Shown: positions 53,418 to 62,713 of the stretch, piece after piece
Numbering within the stretch: position 1 is the stretch's first letter
Layout: the number at the start of each line of letters is the position of its first letter
NCBI RefSeq assembly: GCF_009937995.1
Contig: NZ_AP021881.1
Span: forward strand, 310,001 to 374,000
Length of the DNA: 64,000 nucleotides
Reading direction: 5' to 3'
Source: Sulfuriferula nivalis
Lineage (GTDB): Bacteria > Pseudomonadota > Gammaproteobacteria > Burkholderiales > Sulfuriferulaceae
Notes under the pieces: generated by a model
Told to the model about the DNA's origin: nothing
The model's input: the letters and a program-made list of their open reading frames with translations, nothing else
The model's database searches: none
Made by a program: the position numbers and the translations under genes

Positions 53418-53761
53418 ACCGGATAGTCAGTGGTGCGCATTACGGCCTGAAAGACTGGCTGGCGCAACGCGTCACCGCAGTAGTGATGGCGCTGTATAGC
53501 TTGTTCATGGTGGGTTATTTGCTGTTGCAGCCGGTGCTTGATTACGCTGCGTGGCACACGCTGTTCCATAGTCAGCCGGTGCGACTGGTTAGCCTGCTGT
53601 TCGTGTTAAGTCTGTTGCTACATGCCTGGGTGGGGATGCGCGATATTTTTATGGATTATGTCCATCCCACGCTGATTCGTCTGGCGTTGCACGTGGCGGT
53701 GATACTGGCGCTGGTGGTTTACGCCGCCTGGGCGGTGCAAATTTTGTGGAGCGGATTATGA
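53411..53761 (+). CDS. sdhD: Succinate dehydrogenase membrane anchor SdhD
   Basis: 116 residues, three helices. The heme/quinone motif [17 protein letters not shown] matches the conserved SdhD segment, with the heme b histidine in HAW and the quinone-site Asp/Tyr in DY. The start overlaps sdhC and the stop overlaps sdhA (ATGA), as expected for the anchor subunits of the complex. Confidence 0.92.
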   Translation: MVDRIVSGAHYGLKDWLAQRVTAVVMALYSLFMVGYLLLQPVLDYAAWHTLFHSQPVRLVSLLFVLSLLLHAWVGMRDIFMDYVHPTLIRLALHVAVILALVVYAAWAVQILWSGL

Positions 53762-55521
53762 CGATTGCCAAGCGTACATTTGATGCAGTGATTATCGGCG
53801 GTGGCGGTGCCGGATTGCGCGCCGCTTTGCAGCTGGCCGAGGCCGATATCAAAGTGGCAGTGGTGTCCAAGGTGTTTCCCACCCGTTCGCATACCGTGTC
53901 GGCACAGGGCGGTATCGCCGCCAGCCTCGGCAATGTGAGTGCGGATAACTGGCACTGGCACATGTACGACACGGTTAAGGGTTCGGATTATCTTGGCGAT
54001 CAGGATGCGATTGAATTTATGTGCCGCCATGCCAATGAAGCGGTGATCGAGTTGGAGCACTACGGCATGCCATTTGATCGGCTGGATAACGGCAAAATCT
54101 ATCAGCGTCCGTTCGGCGGCATGACTCAGGAATACGGCGGTGCACCTGCGGTGCGAACCTGTGCGGTGGCTGACCGTACTGGTCACGCCATGCTGCATAC
54201 CTTGTATCAGCGCAATATCGCGGCACGCACGCATTTCTTTGAGGAATATTTTGCCGTCGATCTGGTGATGGACGAGCAGGGCTATGCGCAGGGTGTAGTA
54301 GCGATAGGTATAGAGTCTGGTGAGCCGATTTTCATCGAAGCGCGTGCGACCATACTGGCGACGGGTGGCGCGGGGAGGATTTTCTCGGCGACCACCAATG
54401 CGCTCATCAATACTGGTGATGGGCTGGGTATGGCGCTGCGCGCGGGCATCCCACTGGAAGATATGGAGTTCTGGCAATTTCATCCCACAGGCATTCATGG
54501 CGCGGGCGTGCTGGTGACCGAAGGTGTGCGCGGTGAAGGTGGTTATCTGGTTAACAAAAATGGCGAGCGTTTCATGGAACGTTATGCGCCCAATGCCAAG
54601 GATCTGGCCAGTCGTGACGTGGTGTCGCGGGCGATGGCGGTAGAGATATTCGAGGGGCGTGGTTGTGGTGAAAATGGTGATCATGTGCTGCTCAAACTCG
54701 ATCATCTCGGTGCTGATGTAATACAGCAGCGTTTGCCAGGGATTAGCGATCTGGCGAAGAAATTTGCGCATGTTGACCCTGCCAAGGATCCGATTCCGGT
54801 AGTGCCGACTGTGCATTACATGATGGGGGGCATTCCGACTAATTTGCAGGGGCAAGTAGTGATACCGATAGGCACGGGGCCAGAGGAAGTGGTGCCTGGG
54901 CTATACGCGATAGGTGAGTGTGCCTGTGTCTCGGTGCATGGCGCTAATCGTCTGGGCAGTAATTCACTGCTCGATCTGATCGTATTTGGTCGCGCTGCTG
55001 GTAATGATGTGATTGAGTATTGTCGTGAGAATCCTATCGCGCGGCCTGTTGCGGATGAGGCACTGGATAAAATCATGGCACGACTGACGCGCTGGGATCA
55101 AAAAAGTGACGGTATCACCGTGGCGCAATTGCGCGAGGAAATGTGCAAGACCATGCAGTTACACTGTGGTGTGTTCCGCAATGAAGAGGTGTTGCAGGAC
55201 GGGGTGAAGAAAATGCAGGCGATAGCGGCCAAACTCTCAGAAGTGGTGTTACGCGATCACAGTAAGGTCTTCAACACTGGGCGCATAGAAGCATTGGAGC
55301 TGGAAAATCTGATGGCAGTCGCGCTGGCAACCATGGTGTCTGCTGCTGCACGCAAGGAAAGTCGCGGTGCCCATGCTCGTGATGATTACCCAGAGCGTGA
55401 CGACAGCGGCTGGATGAAGCACACACTTTATCTTGCAGAAGGTCATCGCCTTGATTACAAACCAGTCCGGCAGAAACCGCTGACTGTTGCCGCATTTCAG
55501 CCCAAGCCTCGCGTTTATTAG
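53758..55521 (+). CDS. sdhA: Succinate dehydrogenase flavoprotein SdhA
   Basis: 587 residues from ATG 53758. The FAD motif is [18 protein letters not shown], the histidine carrying covalent FAD is in [15 protein letters not shown], and the active-site arginine region is [31 protein letters not shown] and the C-terminal MKHTLYL segment complete the family match. It oxidises succinate to fumarate at the inner membrane and links the GABA route above to respiration. Overlaps sdhD; sdhB follows 8 bp later. Confidence 0.95.
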   Translation: MTIAKRTFDAVIIGGGGAGLRAALQLAEADIKVAVVSKVFPTRSHTVSAQGGIAASLGNVSADNWHWHMYDTVKGSDYLGDQDAIEFMCRHANEAVIELEHYGMPFDRLDNGKIYQRPFGGMTQEYGGAPAVRTCAVADRTGHAMLHTLYQRNIAARTHFFEEYFAVDLVMDEQGYAQGVVAIGIESGEPIFIEARATILATGGAGRIFSATTNALINTGDGLGMALRAGIPLEDMEFWQFHPTGIHGAGVLVTEGVRGEGGYLVNKNGERFMERYAPNAKDLASRDVVSRAMAVEIFEGRGCGENGDHVLLKLDHLGADVIQQRLPGISDLAKKFAHVDPAKDPIPVVPTVHYMMGGIPTNLQGQVVIPIGTGPEEVVPGLYAIGECACVSVHGANRLGSNSLLDLIVFGRAAGNDVIEYCRENPIARPVADEALDKIMARLTRWDQKSDGITVAQLREEMCKTMQLHCGVFRNEEVLQDGVKKMQAIAAKLSEVVLRDHSKVFNTGRIEALELENLMAVALATMVSAAARKESRGAHARDDYPERDDSGWMKHTLYLAEGHRLDYKPVRQKPLTVAAFQPKPRVY

Positions 55522-55529
55522 GAACTATC

Positions 55530-56225
55530 ATGCGCTTTTCTATCTATCGCTATAACCCTGAAACCGACAGCAAGCCTTATATGCAGGACTTTGAGCTGGA
55601 CATCGCGCCAGAAGGCAAAATGCTGCTGGATGCTATTTTGATGATCAAGGAACAGGACGAAACTCTAAGCGTGCGTCGTTCCTGCCGTGAAGGTGTGTGC
55701 GGTTCGGATGGTATGAATATCAATGGCCGTAATGGCCTCGCCTGTGTGACACCACTAAGTAGCTTGAAACAGCCTATAGAATTGCGGCCGCTGACCGGAT
55801 TGCCAGTGATACGCGATCTGATAGTGGATATGAGTCAGTTCATGGATCACTACAAGTCGGTTAAGCCCTACCTGATCAATACCGACCCTGAGCCGGAAAT
55901 TGAACGTCTGCAATCACCTGAAGACAGGGCTAAACTGGATGGTTTGTATGAGTGTATCCTGTGCGGCTGTTGCACTACGTCTTGCCCTTCATTCTGGTGG
56001 AATCCAAATAAATTTGTCGGTCCGGCAGGACTGTTACAGGCTTATCGCTTTATTGCAGACAGCCGTGATAAGGCGGTGAACGAACGTCTGGATGATCTGG
56101 AAGACCCTTACCGTTTGTTCCGCTGTCACAGCATTATGAACTGCGTCGATGTCTGTCCTAAGGAACTCAACCCGACTCAGGCGATAGGCAAGATCAAGAC
56201 TATGCTGGTGAAACGGACGGTGTAG
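55530..56225 (+). CDS. sdhB: Succinate dehydrogenase iron-sulfur protein SdhB
   Basis: 231 residues with all three cluster sites: [2Fe-2S] in SCREGVCGSDGMNINGRNGL with the final Cys at AC, [4Fe-4S] in CILCGCCTTSCP, and [3Fe-4S] in CHSIMNCVDVCPKELNP. It passes electrons from SdhA to quinone. The sdhE start follows at once. Confidence 0.95.
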   Translation: MRFSIYRYNPETDSKPYMQDFELDIAPEGKMLLDAILMIKEQDETLSVRRSCREGVCGSDGMNINGRNGLACVTPLSSLKQPIELRPLTGLPVIRDLIVDMSQFMDHYKSVKPYLINTDPEPEIERLQSPEDRAKLDGLYECILCGCCTTSCPSFWWNPNKFVGPAGLLQAYRFIADSRDKAVNERLDDLEDPYRLFRCHSIMNCVDVCPKELNPTQAIGKIKTMLVKRTV

Positions 56226-56227
56226 TG

Positions 56228-56470
56228 ATGAACGACGTCGACATTACGGGTCGACTGCGCTGGCGTTGCCGACGTGGCATGCTGGAGCTGGATCTGGTGC
56301 TCGCGCATTTTCTGCAGCAACATTGTGCCAGACTGACGGCGCAACAACTGGCCGAGTTTGATGCGCTGCTCGATCTGCCTGATCAGGATTTGTGGTCGTT
56401 GGTGCGAGAAAAACATGTTACTGGCTCCGAAGTGGTGGCGTTGTTGCGCGCCAGTCAAGGTGGATTTTGA
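56228..56470 (+). CDS. sdhE: Succinate dehydrogenase assembly factor SdhE
   Basis: An 80-residue protein of the SdhE/YgfY (DUF339) family, which promotes covalent attachment of FAD to SdhA. The RGMLELDLVLAHFLQQH segment holds the conserved RGxxE motif that contacts the flavoprotein, followed by LLDLPDQDLW. ATG 56228 lies two bases after the sdhB stop; a GTG one codon earlier is possible. It overlaps zapE by 1 bp. Confidence 0.92.
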   Translation: MNDVDITGRLRWRCRRGMLELDLVLAHFLQQHCARLTAQQLAEFDALLDLPDQDLWSLVREKHVTGSEVVALLRASQGGF

Positions 56471-57558
56471 TGGTGCATGAGGTTATGGTCTGCATACAAC
56501 AGCAGGCATCTGCGCGTGGACTAGTGCTGGATGCGTCACAACAGATAGCCGTAGCCGAGTTGCAACGTTTGCATGATGATCTGCTGCAATCTACTCCATT
56601 GCGACATTTGTTGCGCAGTATGTTTAAACCTCATCCTATGCGTGGTGTTTATTTATGGGGTGGAGTAGGCCGCGGTAAAAGTTTTATCATGGATGCGTTC
56701 TTTGCCTGCGTGCCGCTAAAGCAAAAACAACGCATGCATTTCCACCATTTTATGCATGATATACATAATCGCCTTGCTGCCATGAAAGGTCAGCCTGACC
56801 CGCTGGCTCGCTTGTCACGTGAATTCTCCCAAAGTATGCGCCTGTTGTGTCTGGACGAATTTCATATCAGTGACATAGCTGATGCCATGCTGATGCGGGG
56901 GCTGCTGCAGGGATTGCTTGATCACGGTGTAGCCGTGGTAGTCACCAGCAATACCGAGCCAGATGCCTTGTATCGCAATGGTCTGCAGCGCAGTCAGTTC
57001 GTGCCGTGCATAGATTTGATCAAGGCGCAGATGGCGGTGCTGCAGCTTGATGGCGGGGCAGATTATCGGCGCAATGCGCTGGAACAGGCGGGTGTCTATC
57101 ACACACCATTGAACGCAACAGCAGAACAGGCGCTGGACGCTATTTTTCATGCGCAGGCAGGCAATATGGGTCAACGTGACATCAGTTTGCAAGTTGATGG
57201 ACGTACCATAGTGGCGAGCTATCAGGGTGATGGTGTGGCAGGATTTACGTTTGCTGAATTGTGTGGTGGACCACGCAGTAAGGCGGACTATATCGAGCTT
57301 GCAGCGCGTTTCCATACCTTGCTGCTGTCGGGCGTGCCGCAGTTTGGTGAACATACCCAGGCAGAAGCGCGACGTTTTTTATGGCTGGTTGATGAGCTGT
57401 ATGATCGCCGAGTTAAGCTGATACTTTCCGCTGCTGTCCCGCTGGCACAGCTTGCGCCTAGCGGTTTGTTTGATGGCGAATTTGAGCGTGCCTTAAGCCG
57501 CTTGGCAGAAATGCAGTCGCATGAGTATCTGATGCAGTCCCATCGAGCTAATTTCTAA
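56470..57558 (+). CDS. zapE: AFG1/ZapE-family ATPase
   Basis: 362 residues from ATG 56470, overlapping the sdhE stop; the longer frame upstream is a shadow within sdhE. P-loop: LWGGVGRGKSFIMDAF; Walker B: LLCLDEFHISDIADAML; sensor region: VVVTSNTEPDALYRNGLQR. This is the ZapE/AFG1 (Lace1) family, involved in FtsZ-ring control under low oxygen and in respiratory-complex proteostasis in mitochondria. Its position after sdhCDAB-E fits a link to respiratory complexes. Confidence 0.92.
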   Translation: MVHEVMVCIQQQASARGLVLDASQQIAVAELQRLHDDLLQSTPLRHLLRSMFKPHPMRGVYLWGGVGRGKSFIMDAFFACVPLKQKQRMHFHHFMHDIHNRLAAMKGQPDPLARLSREFSQSMRLLCLDEFHISDIADAMLMRGLLQGLLDHGVAVVVTSNTEPDALYRNGLQRSQFVPCIDLIKAQMAVLQLDGGADYRRNALEQAGVYHTPLNATAEQALDAIFHAQAGNMGQRDISLQVDGRTIVASYQGDGVAGFTFAELCGGPRSKADYIELAARFHTLLLSGVPQFGEHTQAEARRFLWLVDELYDRRVKLILSAAVPLAQLAPSGLFDGEFERALSRLAEMQSHEYLMQSHRANF

Positions 57559-57591
57559 GAGCCAGTAAGTGCTGATGAAGATGCTTAGGGA

Positions 57592-58524
57592 TTAAGGCGC
57601 TATCTTGATTTCGTTGCGGCTGTTGAGGCTGACTGATACTACGCCAGCTAATACGAGTAACGATCCAGCAATTTGTATCAGAGAGACGTTTTCATTAAGG
57701 AAAACGTGAGCCAGGTAAATGGTAAAAACAGGTCCGATCGAGCCTATCAGCGATGCTTCTCCTGAGCCGATGCGGCTGATGCCTGCAGTCAACAGGAATA
57801 CGGGTAACACGGTGGAAAATATGGCCATCATGATGGTTAGCTGATAGACCGGCAGCGGCTGGATAAGTGCGGCAAGTGGGTGGGTGATAGTAAACTGGCT
57901 CAAACTGATGATGCTGGCAATGATCATGGTATAGGCAGTGAAGCGTATCGTGCCCATGCGCGCAATGGTATGCCCAGCACCTACCAGATAAATGGCGTAG
58001 AACAGTGTACTGGCAAAAACCAAAGATGTGCCTAATGCAATGCCGCTCTGGCTGATACTGACATCATGCACAAACACCATGGCAATGCCAACATAACTCA
58101 GCATCATCGCGGCTATTACAGGAGGCTTAATGGCGCGTCTGTGGAGTAGTGCGGCAAGTATTACCGTCATTGTGGGATATAGGAACTGGATCAGGCGTTC
58201 CAGTCCCGCAGAAATGGAATGCAGGCCGAGAAAATCCAGATAATTAAATAAATAATATCCCAGTCCCAGCGCCACTAAGATCAACCACTCGCGTTTAGCA
58301 AGCGCATCCTTGTGCTTAGTCCAGGCCCATACTGCGATGCCTAAGAAAAATGGCAGTGAAAATGCCATGCGCAACGTCAGTAGTGTTAATGCATCTATAT
58401 GGTATGCATAGGCCAGTTTGACCAGTATGGATTTTACCGAAAAACCGATGGCGGCTAGCAGTGAGTAAGTAATACCGAGGGCAATGTTCTGTTTGTGCGC
58501 GGGGGAGTGGGTAATGGATAACAT
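57592..58524 (-). CDS. EamA/DMT-family transporter
   Basis: A 310-residue membrane protein with ten helices in two EamA repeats (about 20-150 and 165-300; PTMTVILAALLHRRAIKPPV joins the first repeat to the next). The C-terminal FLNENVSLIQIAGSLLVLAG is the typical end of the second repeat. Family members export amino acids, purines and other metabolites; the substrate is not predictable. It is a single gene, convergent with zapE. Confidence 0.9.
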   Translation of the reverse strand: MLSITHSPAHKQNIALGITYSLLAAIGFSVKSILVKLAYAYHIDALTLLTLRMAFSLPFFLGIAVWAWTKHKDALAKREWLILVALGLGYYLFNYLDFLGLHSISAGLERLIQFLYPTMTVILAALLHRRAIKPPVIAAMMLSYVGIAMVFVHDVSISQSGIALGTSLVFASTLFYAIYLVGAGHTIARMGTIRFTAYTMIIASIISLSQFTITHPLAALIQPLPVYQLTIMMAIFSTVLPVFLLTAGISRIGSGEASLIGSIGPVFTIYLAHVFLNENVSLIQIAGSLLVLAGVVSVSLNSRNEIKIAP

Positions 58525-58603
58525 ATCTGGAATTCAATTTACCATATTTTAGCCCCGCCAGGACTAAAATATGGGTGGCGCAATATGGCTGATTATGTCG
58601 AGC

Positions 58604-59062
58604 CTACTTCGCCTCACGCAGTTCGTTCAGTATGCTCAATATATCCGCTTCCCAGTGATCAAATATAGGTTTCAGTTTTGGGTCTGGAAAGAATTGCTCC
58701 AGCATTTTAGGATGGCTGGCAACTAAGATGGCCTGATCGCCTTCTGCAAATATGGTGATATTGAGTGGCAGAAAAGGTATGAGTTCTGGGTGGCTGGCTG
58801 TGACTGCCTTCACTTCGTCGAGTTTGCCAAAGTATACGACTCTGTACATGTCGCTTTTGAAATCGCGTTTAGCCAGATTTTCATTGACCTCTTGCAGTCG
58901 GGTTATTTTATAACCCCTTGCGGCAATTGCGCTTTGCAGCAATGTCATTGCTTCTGGAAACTGGTTGTCGGTACGTGCCATCAGCAAGCCTTCAGCCATG
59001 GCCGGCAAACTCAAGCTCAATAACAGCGTAGCTAATCCCAGATGTCGCATTAATTTTTTCAT
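58604..59062 (-). CDS. Exported DUF302-domain protein
   Basis: A 152-residue protein with a signal peptide (cleavage near AMAEG, residue 24) and one DUF302 domain (FPEAMTLLQSAIAARGYKIT, YRVVYFGKLDEVKA, FLPLNITIFAEGDQAILVAS). DUF302 proteins are often fused to or encoded beside c-type cytochromes in sulfur-oxidising bacteria, and their function is unknown. The ATG overlaps the stop of the upstream cytochrome gene by 4 bp (ATGA), so the two are translationally coupled and likely partners. Confidence 0.87.
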   Translation of the reverse strand: MKKLMRHLGLATLLLSLSLPAMAEGLLMARTDNQFPEAMTLLQSAIAARGYKITRLQEVNENLAKRDFKSDMYRVVYFGKLDEVKAVTASHPELIPFLPLNITIFAEGDQAILVASHPKMLEQFFPDPKLKPIFDHWEADILSILNELREAK

Positions 59063-60105
59063 AATGTGGCCTCCTCAATAATAGCGGTATAACTTTGCGT
59101 CATCTGGTCGCACAGCGGATTTAGTTCGGCATTGTTAAACAAACCACTGAGTACTTTTGGATTGACTGACATGACTTTGACTTTGCCATCTTGCTCGAAA
59201 ATAGTGATGCGGCAGGGAAGGAACATACCTACTCGTGGATCTATGGCCAAGACCTGATTCAGCAAGCTGATATTGCAGAAATAGACGATAACTTGTTTAG
59301 GATTTTCATTCTCAGGCGAGGTAAAACCATACTCCAGCGTTTGCACTCTGCCGTAGAAGAAATTGTTATTGCTGACCGCCTGTTTGACGTTTTCTACTGT
59401 CGTTTTTAAATCATAAGGCGAATCGCGCACGATGACTGGGCTTTCTACCGTCAGTACTTTTGCGCTGTCAGGTAATGGCTGCTTTTGTAAACTGCGAACG
59501 TAGCTGACCAGGTCATTTATGTCCTTTTCTTTCAGCCCGCGCTTCAAGAAAGACACCATCGGTGTGCCATCTCTGCCATTCATCAATGTAGCCTTGATCA
59601 TCGCATCGCTGGCCGACGCGAGGAAGCCGGGGTTATGCAGTGCGGGTGCCATGATAGGCAATTCCCGAGGTCGTGAGAATGTGACGCCTGTTCCCTTGCC
59701 GCCTTCCGCGTTCACACCATGACAGGCTACACAATAGTTTTCAAATAGCTGGCTGCCATGAACAGGGTCGCCCTTAATTGTGGCGGACGAATAAATGATG
59801 GGCGGTTGCTTGTTCCATGCGCGGACATAATGAACAATCGCTTCAATTTCGTCTGGACGTAACTGGGTAAATGCGGGCATGACCCGACCAGGTCGTCCGA
59901 GACGTATGGTTTGACGAACATAATCATCACTGATGCTGGCCTGAAATGAGGGTAGTGCTAATGGAATGCCTATCCCGCCAGTCCCTGTTTCACCATGACA
60001 GACTGCACAATTTTGCTGATAGAGTTGCGCGCCAGTTGCACCAGCCAGTGCTTGCCCTAGCCCCAGCCACATTAATCCAATCACACTCAAGTAACGCAAT
60101 AGCAT
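59059..60105 (-). CDS. Dihaem cytochrome c fused to a DUF302 domain
   Basis: 348 residues from ATG 60105, which has GGAG nine bases upstream; ATGs further up lack a site. Signal peptide, then two class I cytochrome c domains with haem motifs CAVCHG (about 32-37) and CVACHG (about 125-130), each with a distal Met region (VMPAFTQLRP and TPMVSFLKRG). The last 120 residues form a DUF302 domain (YGRVQTLEYGFTSPENENPK and FLPCRITIFEQDGKVKVMS). The combination suggests a periplasmic electron carrier whose partner is the coupled DUF302 protein. It is divergent from nifB; any link to nitrogen fixation is only positional. Confidence 0.88.
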   Translation of the reverse strand: MLLRYLSVIGLMWLGLGQALAGATGAQLYQQNCAVCHGETGTGGIGIPLALPSFQASISDDYVRQTIRLGRPGRVMPAFTQLRPDEIEAIVHYVRAWNKQPPIIYSSATIKGDPVHGSQLFENYCVACHGVNAEGGKGTGVTFSRPRELPIMAPALHNPGFLASASDAMIKATLMNGRDGTPMVSFLKRGLKEKDINDLVSYVRSLQKQPLPDSAKVLTVESPVIVRDSPYDLKTTVENVKQAVSNNNFFYGRVQTLEYGFTSPENENPKQVIVYFCNISLLNQVLAIDPRVGMFLPCRITIFEQDGKVKVMSVNPKVLSGLFNNAELNPLCDQMTQSYTAIIEEATL

Positions 60106-60307
60106 CTTGGTCATCTCCAAATAAGTTAATGCAGACTGCCATATAGCGACAATGATATACCGCAAGTTTAATTAATACCACAGTATCTTTTTATCTTTGT
60201 TTTTGACCGGATGATGGGTGAGTAACGTGGATAATATTGGGTTGTCCATGAATGTAATGTCTAGATGAATGGTTGGAAAAATCCATATGGTTTATGTCAG
60301 TTTTGTT

Positions 60308-60323
60308 TGTCAGATTTGCGACA
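60308..60323. promoter_or_regulatory. NifA upstream activator site 1 (TGT-N10-ACA)
   Basis: TGT at 60308-60310 and ACA at 60321-60323 separated by exactly ten bases, the consensus NifA binding site. It lies 98 bp before the sigma-54 promoter. Confidence 0.75.
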
Positions 60324-60347
60324 ATATTACCCAAGTTATTCACTTCA

Positions 60348-60363
60348 TGTCGTACTTACTACA
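60348..60363. promoter_or_regulatory. NifA upstream activator site 2 (TGT-N10-ACA)
   Basis: TGT at 60348-60350 and ACA at 60361-60363 separated by exactly ten bases. It is 40 bp from site 1, near four helical turns, so both would lie on the same face of the DNA. Confidence 0.75.
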
Positions 60364-60420
60364 ACGTGTATAGCCCCTGATTTTATATTTAATTATATGA
60401 TTTAAATAGATAATATTTGT

Positions 60421-60436
60421 TGGCATGTTTTTGGCT
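60421..60436 (+). promoter_or_regulatory. Sigma-54 promoter of nifB
   Basis: TGGCATG-N4-TGGCT matches the -24/-12 consensus (TGGCAYR-N4-TTGCW) except one base; the invariant GG and GC are in place with the correct spacing. Transcription would start near 60447, about 43 bp before the ATG. Two NifA sites upstream support it. Confidence 0.8.
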
Positions 60437-60489
60437 TAGAGGTTGATCGTAAAGATGTTCTTTCGGCAACTTTAGATCAGGGGCGATTC

Positions 60490-62052
60490 ATGCAAGCAAA
60501 TACGGAACATATCGGGATTGATACGGGCAAGCCACTAGAACAGTTGCTTGAGAAGATTGCCGACCACAAAGGATGTGGTACTTCCAGCGATGGCGGCAAG
60601 GCGAGTTGCGGTTCGTCGGACGGTCCGGCGGACATGGCACCTGAAGTGTGGGAAAAGGTAAAAAACCATCCCTGCTACAGCGAAGAAGCGCATCACCATT
60701 ACGCGCGTATGCACGTAGCGGTCGCGCCGGCCTGCAACATCCATTGTAACTATTGCAACCGCAAATACGACTGCGCCAACGAGTCACGTCCCGGTGTGGT
60801 CAGCGAGAAGCTGACGCCGGAACAGGCATCGAAAAAAGTGCTGGCCGTGGCTTCTGCGATACCACAAATGACAGTGCTCGGCATCGCCGGCCCTGGTGAT
60901 CCCTTAGCTAACCCAGCCAAGACGTTCAAGACTTTCGAGCTGATTGCCAAGACTGCACCGGACATCAAGCTATGCCTGTCCACCAACGGATTGACGCTGC
61001 CTGATCACGTCGACACCATTAAAGCTTTCAATGTAGATCACGTGACCATCACCATCAATATGGTTGATCCTGAAGTCGGTCAGCATATTTATCCGTGGAT
61101 TTTCTACAAGAACAAGCGCTACACCGGTATTGAAGCCGCACGCATACTGACCGAACGTCAGTTGTTAGGTCTGGAAATGCTGACTGCTGCAGGCGTATTG
61201 GCGAAGATCAATTCGGTGATGATCCCTGGCATCAATGACAAGCATCTTGTTGAGGTGAATCGGGCAGTTAAATCACGTGGTGCTTTCCTGCACAACATCA
61301 TGCCGCTGATTTCAGCGCCTGAGCACGGTACCGTATTCGGTCTGAACGGTCAGCGTGGCCCCAGCGCACAGGAACTGAAAGCGTTGCAGGATGCCTGCGA
61401 AGGCGAGATGAACATGATGCGCCATTGCCGTCAGTGTCGTGCTGATGCGGTCGGTCTGCTGGGCGAAGATCGTAGTGCTGAATTCACCACCGAAAAAATC
61501 GACGAGATGAGTGAAGTGGTTTACGACGCAGAAACGCGCAAGGCTTATCAGGAACTGGTGGAATCCGAGCGTCTGGAAAAGGTTGCCGCCAAGGAAGCTG
61601 CGCTGGCAGAAATGTCCGACGACGAAGTGTCCGATATCAAGATATTGATCGCTGTCGCCACCAAGGGACAAGGTCGGGTCAACGAGCACTTCGGTCACGC
61701 TACCGAGTTCCAGATTTATGAAATGAGCTCGGCCGGTTCCAAGTTTGTCGGTCACCGTCGTGTGGATTTGTATTGCCAGGGTGGTTTTGGCGAAGAAGAA
61801 ACATTGCCCTCCGTGGTTCGCGCCATCAACGATTGTCATGCGGTGTTTGTCGCCAAAATTGGCGGCTGCCCACGCGATGAGTTGAAAGCGGCAGGTATCG
61901 ATCCGGTCGATCGTTTTGCGCACGAGTTCATCGAAGAGTCTGCGATTACCTACTTCAAGGAATACTTGGCCAAAGTACGCAGTCACGAGGTTGTGCATGA
62001 AATGCGTGGCGATGCAGACATCCGTCAGGGTGCCTACATCTCTGCAGCATAG
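60490..62052 (+). CDS. nifB: Nitrogenase cofactor biosynthesis protein NifB
   Basis: A 520-residue radical SAM enzyme that builds NifB-co, the Fe-S-carbide core of the FeMo cofactor. SAM cluster motif CNIHCNYCN (CxxxCxxC, about residues 81-88). Further conserved pieces: [20 protein letters not shown], and [18 protein letters not shown] with cysteines for extra clusters. The C-terminal 120 residues form a NifX/NafY-like domain ([20 protein letters not shown]). It is first in the operon behind a sigma-54/NifA promoter. AGGGG precedes the ATG. Full length, so the host is very probably a diazotroph. Confidence 0.96.
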   Translation: MQANTEHIGIDTGKPLEQLLEKIADHKGCGTSSDGGKASCGSSDGPADMAPEVWEKVKNHPCYSEEAHHHYARMHVAVAPACNIHCNYCNRKYDCANESRPGVVSEKLTPEQASKKVLAVASAIPQMTVLGIAGPGDPLANPAKTFKTFELIAKTAPDIKLCLSTNGLTLPDHVDTIKAFNVDHVTITINMVDPEVGQHIYPWIFYKNKRYTGIEAARILTERQLLGLEMLTAAGVLAKINSVMIPGINDKHLVEVNRAVKSRGAFLHNIMPLISAPEHGTVFGLNGQRGPSAQELKALQDACEGEMNMMRHCRQCRADAVGLLGEDRSAEFTTEKIDEMSEVVYDAETRKAYQELVESERLEKVAAKEAALAEMSDDEVSDIKILIAVATKGQGRVNEHFGHATEFQIYEMSSAGSKFVGHRRVDLYCQGGFGEEETLPSVVRAINDCHAVFVAKIGGCPRDELKAAGIDPVDRFAHEFIEESAITYFKEYLAKVRSHEVVHEMRGDADIRQGAYISAA

Positions 62053-62079
62053 TTGTTGAATTTAATTTAAGGAAAAATC

Positions 62080-62304
62080 ATGGCTTACAAAATTATCGCT
62101 TCCCAATGCACCGGTTGCTCCGCGTGCGAACCAGAGTGCCCTAACGTCGCTATCCGCGAAAAGAACGGCGTGTTCATTATCGATCCGAAAAAATGTACCG
62201 AATGCCTCGGTCATTTCGATGAACCGCAGTGCGTCGCAGTGTGCCCGGTTGATCTGACTTGCGTGATCGACAACGCTTTTCCACGTTATGTCGCACCTGT
62301 TTAA
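62080..62304 (+). CDS. fdxN: 2[4Fe-4S] ferredoxin, FdxN type
   Basis: A 74-residue ferredoxin. First cluster: [16 protein letters not shown]; second: [20 protein letters not shown], where a longer gap between the second and third cysteines marks the nif-linked type (as in FdxN and the ferredoxin next to nifB elsewhere). It probably donates electrons to NifB or to cofactor assembly. AAGGA precedes the ATG. Second gene of the nif operon, 27 bp after nifB. Confidence 0.93.
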   Translation: MAYKIIASQCTGCSACEPECPNVAIREKNGVFIIDPKKCTECLGHFDEPQCVAVCPVDLTCVIDNAFPRYVAPV

Positions 62305-62329
62305 TTCAATTTAATGAGGAGTAGCCACA

Positions 62330-62704
62330 ATGAATATCACTATCACACCTAAGGCCGAAAAATTTATGCGTCGTATCGTACGCTTTGGCGGCGGTCCCGC
62401 AGATTCAGGGTTTCGGCTGACAGTTACTGCTGGTGGTTGTTCTGGTCTGGCTTCAGAGTTTTCGGCTGAAGCGATGCCTAAAGATGGCGATGCAACATTT
62501 GATTGGAACGGTCTTAAGGTGTTTTTGCCGGCAGAAAGCCGCTTATTGCTGGATGGTGTGACCATCGATTTTATTGATACTGCATTGGAATCGGGTTTAA
62601 GTTTTATTAATCCAAATGCAGCATCGTGCGGTTGCAGCTCGGCAGAATCATCGAGTAAGCCAACCCAGACCACCATCAGTATTGCTGATATCAAGCGTGC
62701 CTGA
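62330..62704 (+). CDS. HesB/IscA-type iron-sulfur carrier, nif-associated
   Basis: A 124-residue A-type carrier with the three conserved cysteines: TAGGCSGLASEF and, near the end, SCGCSSAESS. The first half (KAEKFMRRIVRFGGGPADSG) is the usual fold of the family. Compared with housekeeping IscA, the C-terminal SAESSSKPTQTTISIAD is extended, as in nif-linked members. It may supply clusters to NifB or nitrogenase. Gap to the ferredoxin gene 25 bp. Confidence 0.9.
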   Translation: MNITITPKAEKFMRRIVRFGGGPADSGFRLTVTAGGCSGLASEFSAEAMPKDGDATFDWNGLKVFLPAESRLLLDGVTIDFIDTALESGLSFINPNAASCGCSSAESSSKPTQTTISIADIKRA

Positions 62705-62713
62705 GTAAGCATC

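Larger units (their letters stand above)
60106..60489. promoter_or_regulatory. Divergent region between the cytochrome gene and nifB
   Basis: 384 bp carrying the nifB control elements listed separately (two NifA sites, one sigma-54 promoter). Between the activator sites and the promoter lies an AT-rich stretch (60375-60420) suited to DNA bending, for example by IHF, though no clear IHF consensus was found. No small gene seen. Confidence 0.7.
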
